A stretch of DNA of 64,000 bases, from NCBI GenBank assembly GCA_905193225.1, contig CAJJNV010000006.1, positions 1 to 64,000 on the forward strand, in the 5' to 3' direction. The position numbers and the translations under genes were made by a program. The notes below the pieces were generated by a model, which worked only from the letters and a program-made list of their open reading frames with translations, was not told the origin of the DNA and did no database searches. The DNA comes from an uncultured Oscillospiraceae bacterium (lineage in GTDB: Bacteria > Bacillota > Clostridia > Oscillospirales > Acutalibacteraceae). Of this stretch, positions 1-8,614 are shown one piece after another; within the stretch, counting starts at the first letter, position 1; the number at the start of each line of letters is the position of its first letter.

Positions 1-911
1 TCGTGCCCATCGACAGCTGCCTTCTTGAGGACAGTATCGCCGACAAAATAATATGCGAAATAAGAAAAATGTGTCCCTCCTTTAAAATAAAACCCTACGA
101 CGAGGTAAAAGAAACCGGATTTTTGCGCCACGTTCTTATAAGGCGGGGCTTTTCATCGGGACAGATAATGGTGGTGCTTGTGACGGCAGGGGAACAGTTT
201 AAAAACGCCGAAAGCTTTGTAAACGAGCTTGTGCGCCGCCGCCCCGATATAACCACCGTGGTACAGAATATAAACGGCGGATTTACAAGCCTTGTACTCG
301 GAGAAAAGCAAAGGGTGCTTTACGGAAAGGGATACATCGAGGATGAGCTTTGCGGACTCACCTTCAAAATTTCTCCCCGTTCGTTTTATCAGATAAATCC
401 CGTTCAGACGGCCGTGCTTTATAACAAGGCCATAGGCTATGCAAATTTAAACGGCGAGCAAACGGTGCTCGACGCCTATTGCGGAATCGGCACCATAGGG
501 CTGTGCGCCGCCTCCCATGCTAAGGAGGTTATAGGCGTTGAACTTAACGCCGATGCTGTTAACGACGCAAAGCAAAACGCCCAAATAAACGGTATAAAGA
601 ACGCCCGCTTTTTCTGCGCCGACGCAGGAGAGTTTTTAAAGGAAACGGCGGCCGAAGGCAACCGCCCCGACGTGGTTTTTATGGATCCTCCGAGGGCGGG
701 AAGCAGTAAAAAGTTTTTGAATTCTCTGCTTGAAATCATGCCGCAAAAGGTGGTATACATCTCCTGTAATCCCGAGACCATGGCAAGGGATTTAGAGACC
801 CTTAAAAAGGGATATACCGTTAAAAAGCTTTGCCCGGTGGATATGTTTCCCCACACCGAGCATACGGAGGTTGTCGCCCTGCTCGAACAAAAGGAAAACG
901 CGGCCGAATAA
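1..911 (+). CDS. rlmD: 23S rRNA (uracil-5-)-methyltransferase, RlmD/RumA family, 5' end missing
   Basis: SAM-dependent methylation of a uracil in 23S rRNA. About 302 C-terminal residues are visible; full family members are about 450, so the start lies before the window and the N-terminal TRAM/iron-sulfur part cannot be judged. Seen in order: the SAM-binding segment VLDAYCGIGTIGL, a GVELN acidic strand end, the DPPRAG motif, and YISCNP, whose Cys is the family nucleophile; the C-terminal MFPHTEHTEVV is also typical. Which of the RlmC/RlmD/RlmCD specificities applies cannot be told from this part. No obvious partner gene follows; a long repeat-rich gap separates it from the V-ATPase operon. Confidence 0.85.
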   Translation, partial: VPIDSCLLEDSIADKIICEIRKMCPSFKIKPYDEVKETGFLRHVLIRRGFSSGQIMVVLVTAGEQFKNAESFVNELVRRRPDITTVVQNINGGFTSLVLGEKQRVLYGKGYIEDELCGLTFKISPRSFYQINPVQTAVLYNKAIGYANLNGEQTVLDAYCGIGTIGLCAASHAKEVIGVELNADAVNDAKQNAQINGIKNARFFCADAGEFLKETAAEGNRPDVVFMDPPRAGSSKKFLNSLLEIMPQKVVYISCNPETMARDLETLKKGYTVKKLCPVDMFPHTEHTEVVALLEQKENAAE

Positions 912-1040
912 CACAAAAAGTATAATGTAAAGGCAAAACCCGCGCCCCACGCACAGCCTTGTGCGAGGGTATATTATGTATGGGGTATGCCCATGCGGGG
1001 AAATGCCGTGAACGGCTTGCGCATTGACGGGGGTTTTGGT

Positions 1041-1145
1041 TGTAGGAAAACTTACTGCCCCTCAGTCTCGGCGGAGCGCCGTGCCGGCTCCCATACCTTG
1101 GGGCGCCACGGGCTAAGTGCAGGCTTTAAGCCCTGTGTATTGACA
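1041..1145 (+). repeat. Dispersed intergenic repeat family C, copy 1
   Basis: About 105 bp, clearly similar by eye to 25799-25900: both run from TTACT.CCCCTC.GTCTCGGC through a CTTGGGGCG.CACG block to a TGT.(T/C)ATTGAC end. It is non-coding and looks decayed. More distant copies are at 11741-11836 and 43641-43716. Confidence 0.55.
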
Positions 1146-1386
1146 AGTGGCGCAACGGCTTAGCGGAGACTTTCAGGCTTGTGCGTTGACAAACGGGGCG
1201 GCACAGCTGTTTTTGTTTGTAACCGTCATTGCAGCGGCTAAAGCTGACTTTAAGTCAAGAGCAGCTGTTATATTTTTTGCAAACAAAAACCGTCGAAAAG
1301 CGAAGGTGTTTGTTACACTCTCTTCGGAACTGTAATATTTTTAAACAAAGGAGTGAAAATGACTAAAAAATACACTTTAAAAAATG

Positions 1387-1415
1387 TTGACAAAAATTTT
1401 TTTGAATAGTAAAAT
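1387..1415 (+). promoter_or_regulatory. Sigma-A-type promoter, upstream of V-ATPase leader
   Basis: TTGACA (1387-1392), 17-bp spacer, TAAAAT (1410-1415). It lies about 370 bp before the first V-ATPase gene, with a terminator in between. It could serve the operon through attenuation or drive a small RNA. Confidence 0.6.
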
Positions 1416-1553
1416 AAGAACAGTCGAAAAAACAAACGGTCACTGTTCCGGCAGTGTGCAGTGTTTAAAATCGCCGTTGACAATTTTAATAAACCTGCAT
1501 ACCACCCTTATAAACCGTTTTTCCGAATGTTGAAAACCGCATTTAAATTAGAT

Positions 1554-1585
1554 GGGAGCTGTCTGTAGGATTTTGCTCCCTTTTT
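1554..1585 (+). terminator. Intrinsic terminator in the V-ATPase leader
   Basis: Stem GGGAGC (1554-1559) with GCTCCC (1575-1580), followed by TTTTTGCTTTTTT. No gene ends just upstream, so it terminates either a small RNA or a regulated leader started at the 1387-1415 promoter. Confidence 0.65.
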
Positions 1586-1786
1586 GCTTTTTTCGGGGAA
1601 TAATAGCTTTTGCGGCGTTTTGTCATTGCCTTTTTTAACCGGGCGGTTACGGCCGTTTACACTGTTTAATACGGCGCTTACGGCACCGATTTAAAATATT
1701 TACGGCGCTTTGAAAAAAAGCGGGCGCCGTGTTCTGTTTATATGATTTTTCGGAAAACACACTCCGAAACAAAGGGGGAAAACAAA

Positions 1787-2098
1787 ATGGTATCCGATTC
1801 TGTCAAAAAAATTCTCGAGGCCGAGAAAAACGGCGAGCAAAAGACGGTCTACGCCGAGAAAAAGGCTGAAGAAATTATCGGCAAGGCTAATTTATCGGCG
1901 AAGGAGATCCTGCAAAATGCCCGGGAGGAGGCCGCAAAAGAGGCGGCGGCCGAGCAAAAGCAGTGGCAGCAAAAGACCGAGCAAAAAAGGCAGGAAATCG
2001 AAAGCAATACGGCCGATCGTCTTGATGATCTCGAAAAAGAGGCCGTTAGCCGGTACGGGCAGGCGGTTGCGGCGGCTATCGACGCCATAACCGATTAA
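1787..2098 (+). CDS. ntpF: V-type ATPase subunit H/G-like peripheral stalk protein
   Basis: 103 residues, almost entirely Lys/Glu/Ala/Gln-rich helix without prolines, as expected for the coiled-coil stalk subunit that pairs with subunit E and holds the A3B3 head still against the membrane sector. ATG 1787 is chosen because AAAGGGGG lies 8-16 bases upstream; an in-frame upstream ATG at 1742 has no ribosome site. It is the first gene of the V-ATPase operon, the position of ntpF in Enterococcus hirae. The sequence is too low in complexity to name it by itself; the call rests on composition and position. Confidence 0.75.
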   Translation: MVSDSVKKILEAEKNGEQKTVYAEKKAEEIIGKANLSAKEILQNAREEAAKEAAAEQKQWQQKTEQKRQEIESNTADRLDDLEKEAVSRYGQAVAAAIDAITD

Positions 2099-2228
2099 CG
2101 GCTTTTTTAAAGCTTTGTGTAACTGTTAATGTGCCTCTGTTTACATTACAAATACCGTGCTGTGCCCATTCGGCGCAACACAGATTCTTTAAGCCTGAAA
2201 AGAAGGTGATTTTACGGCAAAGGTAAAA

Positions 2229-4184
2229 ATGAAACGGGTGGAAATAATCGGCCTTATGTCAAAGGCTCAGGGCATTGTCGATACCCTCCAGAAAAGGGGA
2301 GCGGTGGAGCTTTGCAACGTGACCGATGAGGAGCTTGTTAAGATGAACACCGCTTCGGTCGTTTCCGATCTCGAAAAGAAAAAAGCCTCCTGCCTCTCGG
2401 CCATTGAAACGGTCGAAGGGTATTCGGAAAAAAAGCCGTCTCTTTTGGACGGCCTTTCGGGCAAGCGCGAGGTGGACGAAAAGCAGCTGGCCTCGGTCTT
2501 TCTCAAATTTGAAAAATACGCCGGACTTTGCGACTGTATAAACGATGCCGAAAGCAGCATTGAGACGCTCAAAAACGAGTTGTCGCAGGCCCGCATAAAA
2601 GCCGACGGCCTTAAAATGTGGGAAAGTCTTGACATTCCCACCGATTCGAAAAACACCCGATTTACAAAATGCTTTATCGGCACGATTTCCGAAAAGCTTT
2701 ATGACGACACTTTCAACTGTATAAAGGACATTGCCGATGTGCACATAATAAGCAGCACCAAAACCTCGGCAGCGGTATGCGTTATATGTCTTTTGGCCGA
2801 CGAACAACAGGTGGGGCTGTTCCTTAAAGAACTCGGATTTTGCGAGATTTCCGACAAAAGCGACCTTACCCCTAAGCAGCAGACTGCCGCCTTGCAAAAG
2901 CAGATCGATGAAATCGGCGAAAAAATCGCGCAGACCGAAAAGGACATCGGTAAAAGACAAGCCGATCTTGACGATTTAAAGATATATGCCGACTGTCTTT
3001 CGATAAAAATCGACAAGTACGAGGGTATTAAAAATCTTGCAGTCACCAAAAAGTCGGTGGTAATAAACGGATACATTCCCGAGAAATACGCCCAAAAGCT
3101 CTTTATGGAGCTTGAAAGGAAATACTCGGCGGCGGTGGAAATATATGATCCGGGAGACGATGAGGATGTGCCGGTGCTGCTTGAAAACGACAGTTTTTCG
3201 AGGCCTGTTGAGGGAATTACCGAGATGTACGCCCTTCCATCAAAAACCGATCTCGATCCCACCCCCATAATGTCTTTCTTCTATTATCTCTTTTTCGGAA
3301 TGATGCTTTCCGATGCGGGTTACGGTCTTGTTATGTGCATTGTGACTACCGTTGCACTTAAAAAATTTGCTCTGTCAAAAAAAATGCGGGAGACCATGCG
3401 AATGTTCAGATACTGCGGGATTTCCACGGTTTTCTGGGGAGCCCTTTTCGGAAGCTGGTACGGCGATCTGCCGCAGGTCATCGCCCGGGACTTTTTCGGG
3501 AAGGAAATCGGTTCGACGGCGCTGTGGTTTGAACCCATAAACAAGCCCATGAAGCTGCTGCTCTTTTCCTTCGGACTGGGTATAATTCATCTGTTCGTGG
3601 GACTGTGCGCCAACTTCTATAAGCAGTGGAAGGCAGGAGACAGGGTTGGAGCCGTGTGCGACACCGTGCCGGTTATGATGACCGTGCTCGGGGCGGCGCC
3701 GCTTGGGGCAGGGATACTGGTAAGCGTGCCCGATGCACTTTCGAAAATCGGCGGATATCTTGCCCTTTGCGGCGTGGTGCTTGTGGTGCTGACCTCGTCG
3801 AGAAGCTCGAAAAATATTTTTGCAAGATTTTTCGGCGGACTTTACGGGCTTTATAATGTGGCTACCGGGTATTTAAGCGACATACTTTCCTATTCACGAC
3901 TGCTTGCTCTGGGACTTGCCACCGGCTGTATTGCACAGGTCATCAATCTGATCGGCGCAATGCCGTCAAACCCCGTGGCCGAGGGAATACTTCTCTTTAT
4001 ACTTTTCCTTACGGCTCACACCGCCAACATTGCCATAAACCTTTTGGGGGCATATGTCCATACCGACCGGCTTCAGTTTGTCGAGCTTTTCTCGAAATTC
4101 TATGAGGGCGGCGGCAGGGCCTTTGAACCCTTAAAACAAAACACAAAATATATAACACTCAAGGAGGAAACAAGTAATGAATAG
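2229..4184 (+). CDS. ntpI: V-type ATPase subunit I (membrane stator, a-subunit homologue)
   Basis: 651 residues, the usual length. The cytoplasmic N-terminal half (about 1-340) is charged and coiled-coil rich. The C-terminal half carries several membrane helices, beginning near PTPIMSFFYYLFFGMMLSDAGYG, a family hallmark, and including LSYSRLLALGLATG with the conserved Arg that faces the rotor glutamate. It forms the ion half-channels next to ring subunit K. The start is doubtful: the AGAAGGTGA ribosome site (2201-2209) is 19 bases before this ATG but 4 bases before an in-frame ACG at 2214, which would give the usual N-terminus (M)AKVKMKRVEIIGL. It overlaps ntpK by 8 bases. Confidence 0.93.
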   Translation: MKRVEIIGLMSKAQGIVDTLQKRGAVELCNVTDEELVKMNTASVVSDLEKKKASCLSAIETVEGYSEKKPSLLDGLSGKREVDEKQLASVFLKFEKYAGLCDCINDAESSIETLKNELSQARIKADGLKMWESLDIPTDSKNTRFTKCFIGTISEKLYDDTFNCIKDIADVHIISSTKTSAAVCVICLLADEQQVGLFLKELGFCEISDKSDLTPKQQTAALQKQIDEIGEKIAQTEKDIGKRQADLDDLKIYADCLSIKIDKYEGIKNLAVTKKSVVINGYIPEKYAQKLFMELERKYSAAVEIYDPGDDEDVPVLLENDSFSRPVEGITEMYALPSKTDLDPTPIMSFFYYLFFGMMLSDAGYGLVMCIVTTVALKKFALSKKMRETMRMFRYCGISTVFWGALFGSWYGDLPQVIARDFFGKEIGSTALWFEPINKPMKLLLFSFGLGIIHLFVGLCANFYKQWKAGDRVGAVCDTVPVMMTVLGAAPLGAGILVSVPDALSKIGGYLALCGVVLVVLTSSRSSKNIFARFFGGLYGLYNVATGYLSDILSYSRLLALGLATGCIAQVINLIGAMPSNPVAEGILLFILFLTAHTANIAINLLGAYVHTDRLQFVELFSKFYEGGGRAFEPLKQNTKYITLKEETSNE

Positions 4185-4656
4185 TTTAGGATTTGCACTT
4201 GCGATTTTGGGAGCGGCCGTTGCCGCGCTTTTTGCCGGAATAGGATCGGCCAAGGGAGTCGGAATTGTCGGACAGGCGGCGGCGGGAGTTGTGTCGGTCG
4301 ATCCGTCAAAGTTCAGTAAGGTACTGATTCTGCAGCTTCTGCCCGGTACACAGGGACTTTACGGACTGCTTACCGCCGTGCTTCTTTTAAGCCGTATCGG
4401 CGCTTTGGGAGGTACTCCGGTTGAACTTACCACCGCTCAGGGACTGATGTTTTTGGCGTCGGGACTTCCCATCGGAATAGTCGGACTTTTTTCGGGCATT
4501 GCTCAGGGCAAGGCGGCGGCCGCGGGGGTCGGTATAGTTGCCAAAAAGCCCGAACAAAGCGGTAAGGGCGTCATTCTCGCGGCCATGGTCGAAACCTATG
4601 CTATTCTCGCCCTGCTTATTTCCATTCTCATTATCGTAAATATCAATATCGGCTGA
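4177..4656 (+). CDS. ntpK: V-type ATPase subunit K, rotor-ring proteolipid with Na+ ligands
   Basis: 159 residues, two fused two-helix hairpins (four membrane helices), as in E. hirae NtpK (about 156). Rotor subunit that carries the ion across the membrane. The E. hirae Na+ ligands are kept: Leu55, Thr58 and Gln59 in LPGTQG, Gln110 in SGIAQGK and Glu139 in MVETYAIL. The first-hairpin carboxylate is absent, as expected for this type. The ribosome site AAGGAGG lies inside the end of ntpI, which overlaps it by 8 bases. From known structures this predicts Na+ rather than H+ coupling. Confidence 0.95.
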   Translation: MNSLGFALAILGAAVAALFAGIGSAKGVGIVGQAAAGVVSVDPSKFSKVLILQLLPGTQGLYGLLTAVLLLSRIGALGGTPVELTTAQGLMFLASGLPIGIVGLFSGIAQGKAAAAGVGIVAKKPEQSGKGVILAAMVETYAILALLISILIIVNINIG

Positions 4657-4718
4657 CCGTTAACGGTCAGGGTCGACGGATAATATGAGTATGATAATAA
4701 AGCAAGGTGATACAATCA

Positions 4719-5315
4719 ATGTCAGGACTTGATAAAATAATCGAAACCATCGACGGCTCCTTTGAACAAAGCTGCGGCGATGTTATTGCAGATGCAAAAA
4801 AACAGGCCGACGACATTATAAAAAAGGCCGAATCACAGGCCGCACAGGAAAAAAATGAGCTTTTGACCCTTTCGCGGCAGGGCTTTGAAAGAGACTATGC
4901 ACGGTCGGTTGCCTCCTTTGAGGCTGACTGGAAAAGAAAGCTGCTTTACGCAAAGGTGGGGGCGGCGGACAAGGTCATTTCAAAGGCTATGGAAACAATA
5001 AAAGAGCTTCCCGACGGGCAGTATTTTGACCTTTGTCTTAAGCTTTTTGAAAAATACTTTGACGGGGGAGACTGCGCTATGCTCTTTTCTCCCGACGATG
5101 TAAAGCGTATGCCCAAGGATTTTTCCGAAAAAATCAGCCAAAAAGCGGGAAAAAGCAGGGTTGATATACAGCAGGACGACGGCATAAAGGGCGGGGGATT
5201 TGTGCTGGATTTCGGCGAGATTTCCGAAAACTGTACATTTGACGCTCTGCTCGAAAACAACGCCGACCGCATCAAGGACAGGGTCTTTGCCGCCCTGTTT
5301 GAAAAGGCGGTGTAA
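4719..5315 (+). CDS. ntpE: V-type ATPase subunit E, peripheral stalk
   Basis: 198 residues. The N-terminal half is a long Lys/Glu/Ala/Gln helix that pairs with the stalk protein encoded at 1787-2098; the C-terminal half is a globular domain (KGGGFVLDFGEISENCTFDALLE is characteristic) that binds the top of subunit B. ATG 4719 is preferred to the in-frame GTG 4707, which overlaps the ribosome site AAGGTGA. The gene sits 62 bp after ntpK and ends 2 bp before ntpC. Confidence 0.88.
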   Translation: MSGLDKIIETIDGSFEQSCGDVIADAKKQADDIIKKAESQAAQEKNELLTLSRQGFERDYARSVASFEADWKRKLLYAKVGAADKVISKAMETIKELPDGQYFDLCLKLFEKYFDGGDCAMLFSPDDVKRMPKDFSEKISQKAGKSRVDIQQDDGIKGGGFVLDFGEISENCTFDALLENNADRIKDRVFAALFEKAV

Positions 5316-5317
5316 AA

Positions 5318-6277
5318 GTGAAAGAAGAGTATGTCTTTGAAGTTTCAAAGCTCAGAGCACTTGAGGGAAGGCTGCTTTCCACCCGCCAGCTTTATGAAAT
5401 GGCATCGGCGAAGGATGAAAGGGAGGTGCAGGGACTTCTCGAAAGCGCAGGATATGAGATTTCCGACGATTTTCAGAAAACTCTTGCACAGCGAAAGAAG
5501 AGCCTGCTGTCACAGCTTTTCGAGACGGTGGAGCATTGCCCCGAGCTTGATACACTGCTTACGAAAAACGACATTCAGAATATAAAAACGGCGGTCAAGT
5601 GCATTGCGGCAGCAAGAAGCGCAGAGGGGCTGTTTGTCTATCCGACACGTCTCGATACCGACACCCTTTTAAGCAGCATAAGAGACGGAAAATTTGATGA
5701 GATAGATGAGAAATACAGCGACACTGCAAAGCAGGGCTATGATATCATTTCTTCTTCCGGCGACGGTCAGCTTTTTGAGGCCTTTGCCGACAAGGCTGTC
5801 CTTGAACTTATGAAGGAAGGAGCCCGGCAGTGCGGCAGCAAAATGCTTGATGACTATGTGACCCTTTTCATAAAGCTGTGTGACGCAAAAACCGCCTTCC
5901 GCTGCGCAAAATACGGTAAAAGCGAGGAATTTGCACTTTCGGCAATCTGCGGAACCGACGAGCTGCCCGACAATCTTCTTTGTAAAGCGGCGGCGCGTGG
6001 ACTTGACGAGGTTGTATCTCTTCTCGAAAATTCCGATTTAAAGGATGGCGCCGAGCTTCTTTCCACCGACCCTGCGGCCTTTGAAAAATGGGGAAACGAC
6101 CGGCTTATGGACATCGCAAAGGGCGCAAAGCTCGAGGCCTTCGGCCCCGATCCGGTGATTGCGTATTATATTGCCTGCGAGGCCGAGGTAAAGGCTGTTG
6201 CGACGGTGATGTTCTGCAAAAGAACCGGGGAAAGCGAGCAGCGCACAAAGGAAAGGCTTGGTGAGCTTTATGTATAA
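5318..6277 (+). CDS. ntpC: V-type ATPase subunit C (central-stalk base, d-subunit homologue)
   Basis: 319 residues, near the family length. Mostly helical soluble protein that docks the D/F shaft onto the K ring. The N-terminal segment VFEVSKLRALEGRLLS, the middle NDIQNIKTAVKC and the C-terminal PVIAYYIACEAEVKAVATVM are family-typical. It uses a GTG start 2 bp after the ntpE stop, with AAGGCGG just before. Its last 8 bases overlap the F-subunit gene. Confidence 0.88.
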   Translation: MKEEYVFEVSKLRALEGRLLSTRQLYEMASAKDEREVQGLLESAGYEISDDFQKTLAQRKKSLLSQLFETVEHCPELDTLLTKNDIQNIKTAVKCIAAARSAEGLFVYPTRLDTDTLLSSIRDGKFDEIDEKYSDTAKQGYDIISSSGDGQLFEAFADKAVLELMKEGARQCGSKMLDDYVTLFIKLCDAKTAFRCAKYGKSEEFALSAICGTDELPDNLLCKAAARGLDEVVSLLENSDLKDGAELLSTDPAAFEKWGNDRLMDIAKGAKLEAFGPDPVIAYYIACEAEVKAVATVMFCKRTGESEQRTKERLGELYV

Positions 6278-6584
6278 GGTTGCTGTTTTGGGAGACGGGG
6301 AGAGCATTGCCGGCTTTGCCTGCCTCGGAATTACCCCCTTTGCCGTGACCGATAAAAAAGAGGCGGCGGGGCTGATAAAGCGGCTGTGCGACGAGCAGTA
6401 TGGGGTTATATATATAACCGAGCAGCTGGTCGAGGAAATTTACGAAACGATTGAAAAATACCGCGAAAAGCCGGTTCCGTCCATCATTCCAATACCCGGG
6501 GTAAGAAATAACACCGGCAGAGGAATGAGAGAGATACACCGTGCGGTGGAAAAGGCGGTAGGATCGGATATACTTTCCAAGTGA
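6270..6584 (+). CDS. ntpG: V-type ATPase subunit F (central shaft)
   Basis: 104 residues, Rossmann-like small domain that binds subunit D in the rotating shaft. The start MYKVAVLGDGESIAGF and the segment YGVIYITEQLVEEI followed by PSIIPIP are the family signature. ATG 6270 is chosen (GGTGAG four bases upstream); an in-frame TTG at 6258 would add four unconserved residues. It overlaps ntpC by 8 bases. A 257-bp gap then separates it from ntpA, the largest gap within the operon. Confidence 0.9.
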   Translation: MYKVAVLGDGESIAGFACLGITPFAVTDKKEAAGLIKRLCDEQYGVIYITEQLVEEIYETIEKYREKPVPSIIPIPGVRNNTGRGMREIHRAVEKAVGSDILSK

Positions 6585-6841
6585 TGAAGCTTTCGGTGAG
6601 GGCGTCACGGCACAAAGATATTTTTCAGACTTATGAAAACAACATCACCTAATGTTTAATGTTTGAAAGCGGAATTTTAAAAAGGTATGCCTCCTTAAAA
6701 TGTATATCTGAAAATGTATTTTCAAACAAATAAACGATATTTGCAATTAAGGTTAAATCAATCGGCCGCCCGTCAATCGGTCGGCAGAAAAAAAATTATG
6801 TATAAATCAGGCAGCAATGCCATCAGAAAAGAGGGCAAAAA
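6585..6841 (+). other. 257-bp gap inside the V-ATPase operon
   Basis: It splits the operon into H-I-K-E-C-F and A-B-D blocks. A/T-rich, with a modest hairpin (TTTTAA 6675-6680 with TTAAAA 6695-6700, inner AGG/CCT). I see no convincing promoter or terminator, so read-through is likely. Confidence 0.4.
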
Positions 6842-8614
6842 ATGAGCCAAGGAACTATATTAAAGGTCTCGGGACCGCTTGTTATTGCCGAGGGAATGAA
6901 GGATGCCAATATGTTCGACGTGGTGAGGGTAAGCGACGATCACCTCATCGGCGAAATAATCGAAATGCACGGCGATAAGGCCTCGGTGCAGGTCTATGAA
7001 GAAACCTCGGGAATAGGCACCGGCGAAAAGGTGGTATCTACCGGAGAGCCCATGAGCGTTGAGCTGGGGCCCGGCCTTATCGGAAGCATATATGACGGAA
7101 TCCAGCGTCCCTTAGACGACATTATGAAGGCGGCGGGCAACAACCTTAAACGGGGAGTGGAGGTGCCGTCTCTTAAAAGAGAACTTAAATGGAACTTTGT
7201 ACCCTGCGTTAAGGTCGGCGATACGGTAAGCGAAGGGGACATTATCGGTACGGTCAGGGAAACCGACATTGTTCTTCATAAAATTATGGTTCCAAACGGC
7301 CTTAAGGGAACAATAAAATCAATCGAAGCGGGGGAGTATACCGTCACTGATACGGTTGCGGTGCTTTCCACCGACAAGGGGGAAGAGTCCCTTACACTAA
7401 TGCAAAAATGGCCTGTAAGACGGGGCAGACCCTATAAAAGAAAGCTTTCTCCCGAAAAACCGCTTATAACCGGCCAAAGGGTCATAGACTGTATGTTCCC
7501 GATAGCTAAAGGCGGCGTGGCGGCCATTCCCGGTCCTTTCGGAAGCGGAAAAACCGTCACCCAGCATCAGCTTGCAAAATGGGCCGAGGCCGACATCGTT
7601 GTATACATCGGCTGCGGCGAGCGCGGAAACGAAATGACCGATGTTTTAAACGAATTTCCCGAGCTTATCGATCCCCATACCGGCAAATCCCTTATGGAAC
7701 GCACGGTTCTTATAGCCAACACCTCCGATATGCCGGTCGCCGCCCGTGAGGCCTCCATTTACACAGGCATTACCATTGCCGAATACTTCCGCGATATGGG
7801 ATACTCGGTGGCCCTTATGGCCGATTCAACATCCCGTTGGGCAGAGGCCTTAAGAGAAATGTCCGGCCGACTTGAGGAAATGCCCGGCGAGGAAGGCTAT
7901 CCCGCATACCTCGGAAGCCGTCTTGCCCAGTTCTACGAGCGTGCAGGCCGCGTTATATCCCTCGGCAGCGAGGGAAGAGAGGGTGCTTTGTCGGTCATCG
8001 GGGCGGTTTCCCCTCCCGGCGGAGATATTTCCGAGCCGGTTTCTCAGGCAACTCTGCGCATTGTCAAGGTTTTCTGGGGACTGGATTCCACCCTTGCATA
8101 CAAGAGGCATTTCCCGGCCATAAACTGGCTGACAAGCTATTCGCTCTATCTCGACCTGCTTGCACCCTGGTTTGACAAAAATGTTTCGCCCGATTGGATG
8201 AAGCTCAGGCAGCGTATGATGACGGTGCTGCAGGAGGAGGCCGAGCTTGAGGAAATAGTTAAGCTTGTGGGAATGGACGCCCTTTCGCCGAAAGACCGTC
8301 TTAAAATGGAAACTGCCCGTTCGATCAGAGAGGATTTTCTCCATCAGCTGGCATTTCACGAGGTCGACACCTACACGAGCCTTAATAAACAGCTCGATAT
8401 GATGAGACTTATTCTTGAATATTACGACCGCTGCACAGAAGCTCTTGAAAGGGGCGCAGACATCGAAAAACTTTCCGCCCTTCCGGTCAGAGAGGCCATC
8501 GGAAGATTTAAGTATACAAAGGAAGAGGACGTTCAAAAGGAATACAGCAAGGTAATTGCCGAACTGTCCGAACAGATCGAAACCGCCGTAAAGGAGGCAA
8601 AACAGGATGCCTAA
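6842..8614 (+). CDS. ntpA: V-type ATPase catalytic subunit A
   Basis: 590 residues, full length. ATP-hydrolysing subunit of the A3B3 head. The P-loop GPFGSGKTV is at about 231-239; the long insertion between the N-terminal barrel and the nucleotide-binding domain that distinguishes A subunits from F-type beta subunits is present (about 115-190). MADSTSRWAEALREMSGRL and the following EEGYPAYLGSRLA block match the family. The ribosome site GAGGGCAAA precedes ATG 6842. It overlaps ntpB by 8 bases, so the two are probably translationally coupled. Confidence 0.97.
   Translation: MSQGTILKVSGPLVIAEGMKDANMFDVVRVSDDHLIGEIIEMHGDKASVQVYEETSGIGTGEKVVSTGEPMSVELGPGLIGSIYDGIQRPLDDIMKAAGNNLKRGVEVPSLKRELKWNFVPCVKVGDTVSEGDIIGTVRETDIVLHKIMVPNGLKGTIKSIEAGEYTVTDTVAVLSTDKGEESLTLMQKWPVRRGRPYKRKLSPEKPLITGQRVIDCMFPIAKGGVAAIPGPFGSGKTVTQHQLAKWAEADIVVYIGCGERGNEMTDVLNEFPELIDPHTGKSLMERTVLIANTSDMPVAAREASIYTGITIAEYFRDMGYSVALMADSTSRWAEALREMSGRLEEMPGEEGYPAYLGSRLAQFYERAGRVISLGSEGREGALSVIGAVSPPGGDISEPVSQATLRIVKVFWGLDSTLAYKRHFPAINWLTSYSLYLDLLAPWFDKNVSPDWMKLRQRMMTVLQEEAELEEIVKLVGMDALSPKDRLKMETARSIREDFLHQLAFHEVDTYTSLNKQLDMMRLILEYYDRCTEALERGADIEKLSALPVREAIGRFKYTKEEDVQKEYSKVIAELSEQIETAVKEAKQDA

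Larger units (their letters stand above)
912..1786. other. 875-bp intergenic region: repeats, promoter and terminator
   Basis: No credible gene. Bases 955-1210 hold decayed dispersed repeats with the motif GTGCATTGACGG or variants (near 1013, 1136 and 1178). Bases 1387-1415 are a good promoter and 1554-1585 an intrinsic terminator, so a short transcript of roughly 165 nt is predicted between them. The last 200 bases before the first V-ATPase gene show nothing else recognisable. Confidence 0.6.
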
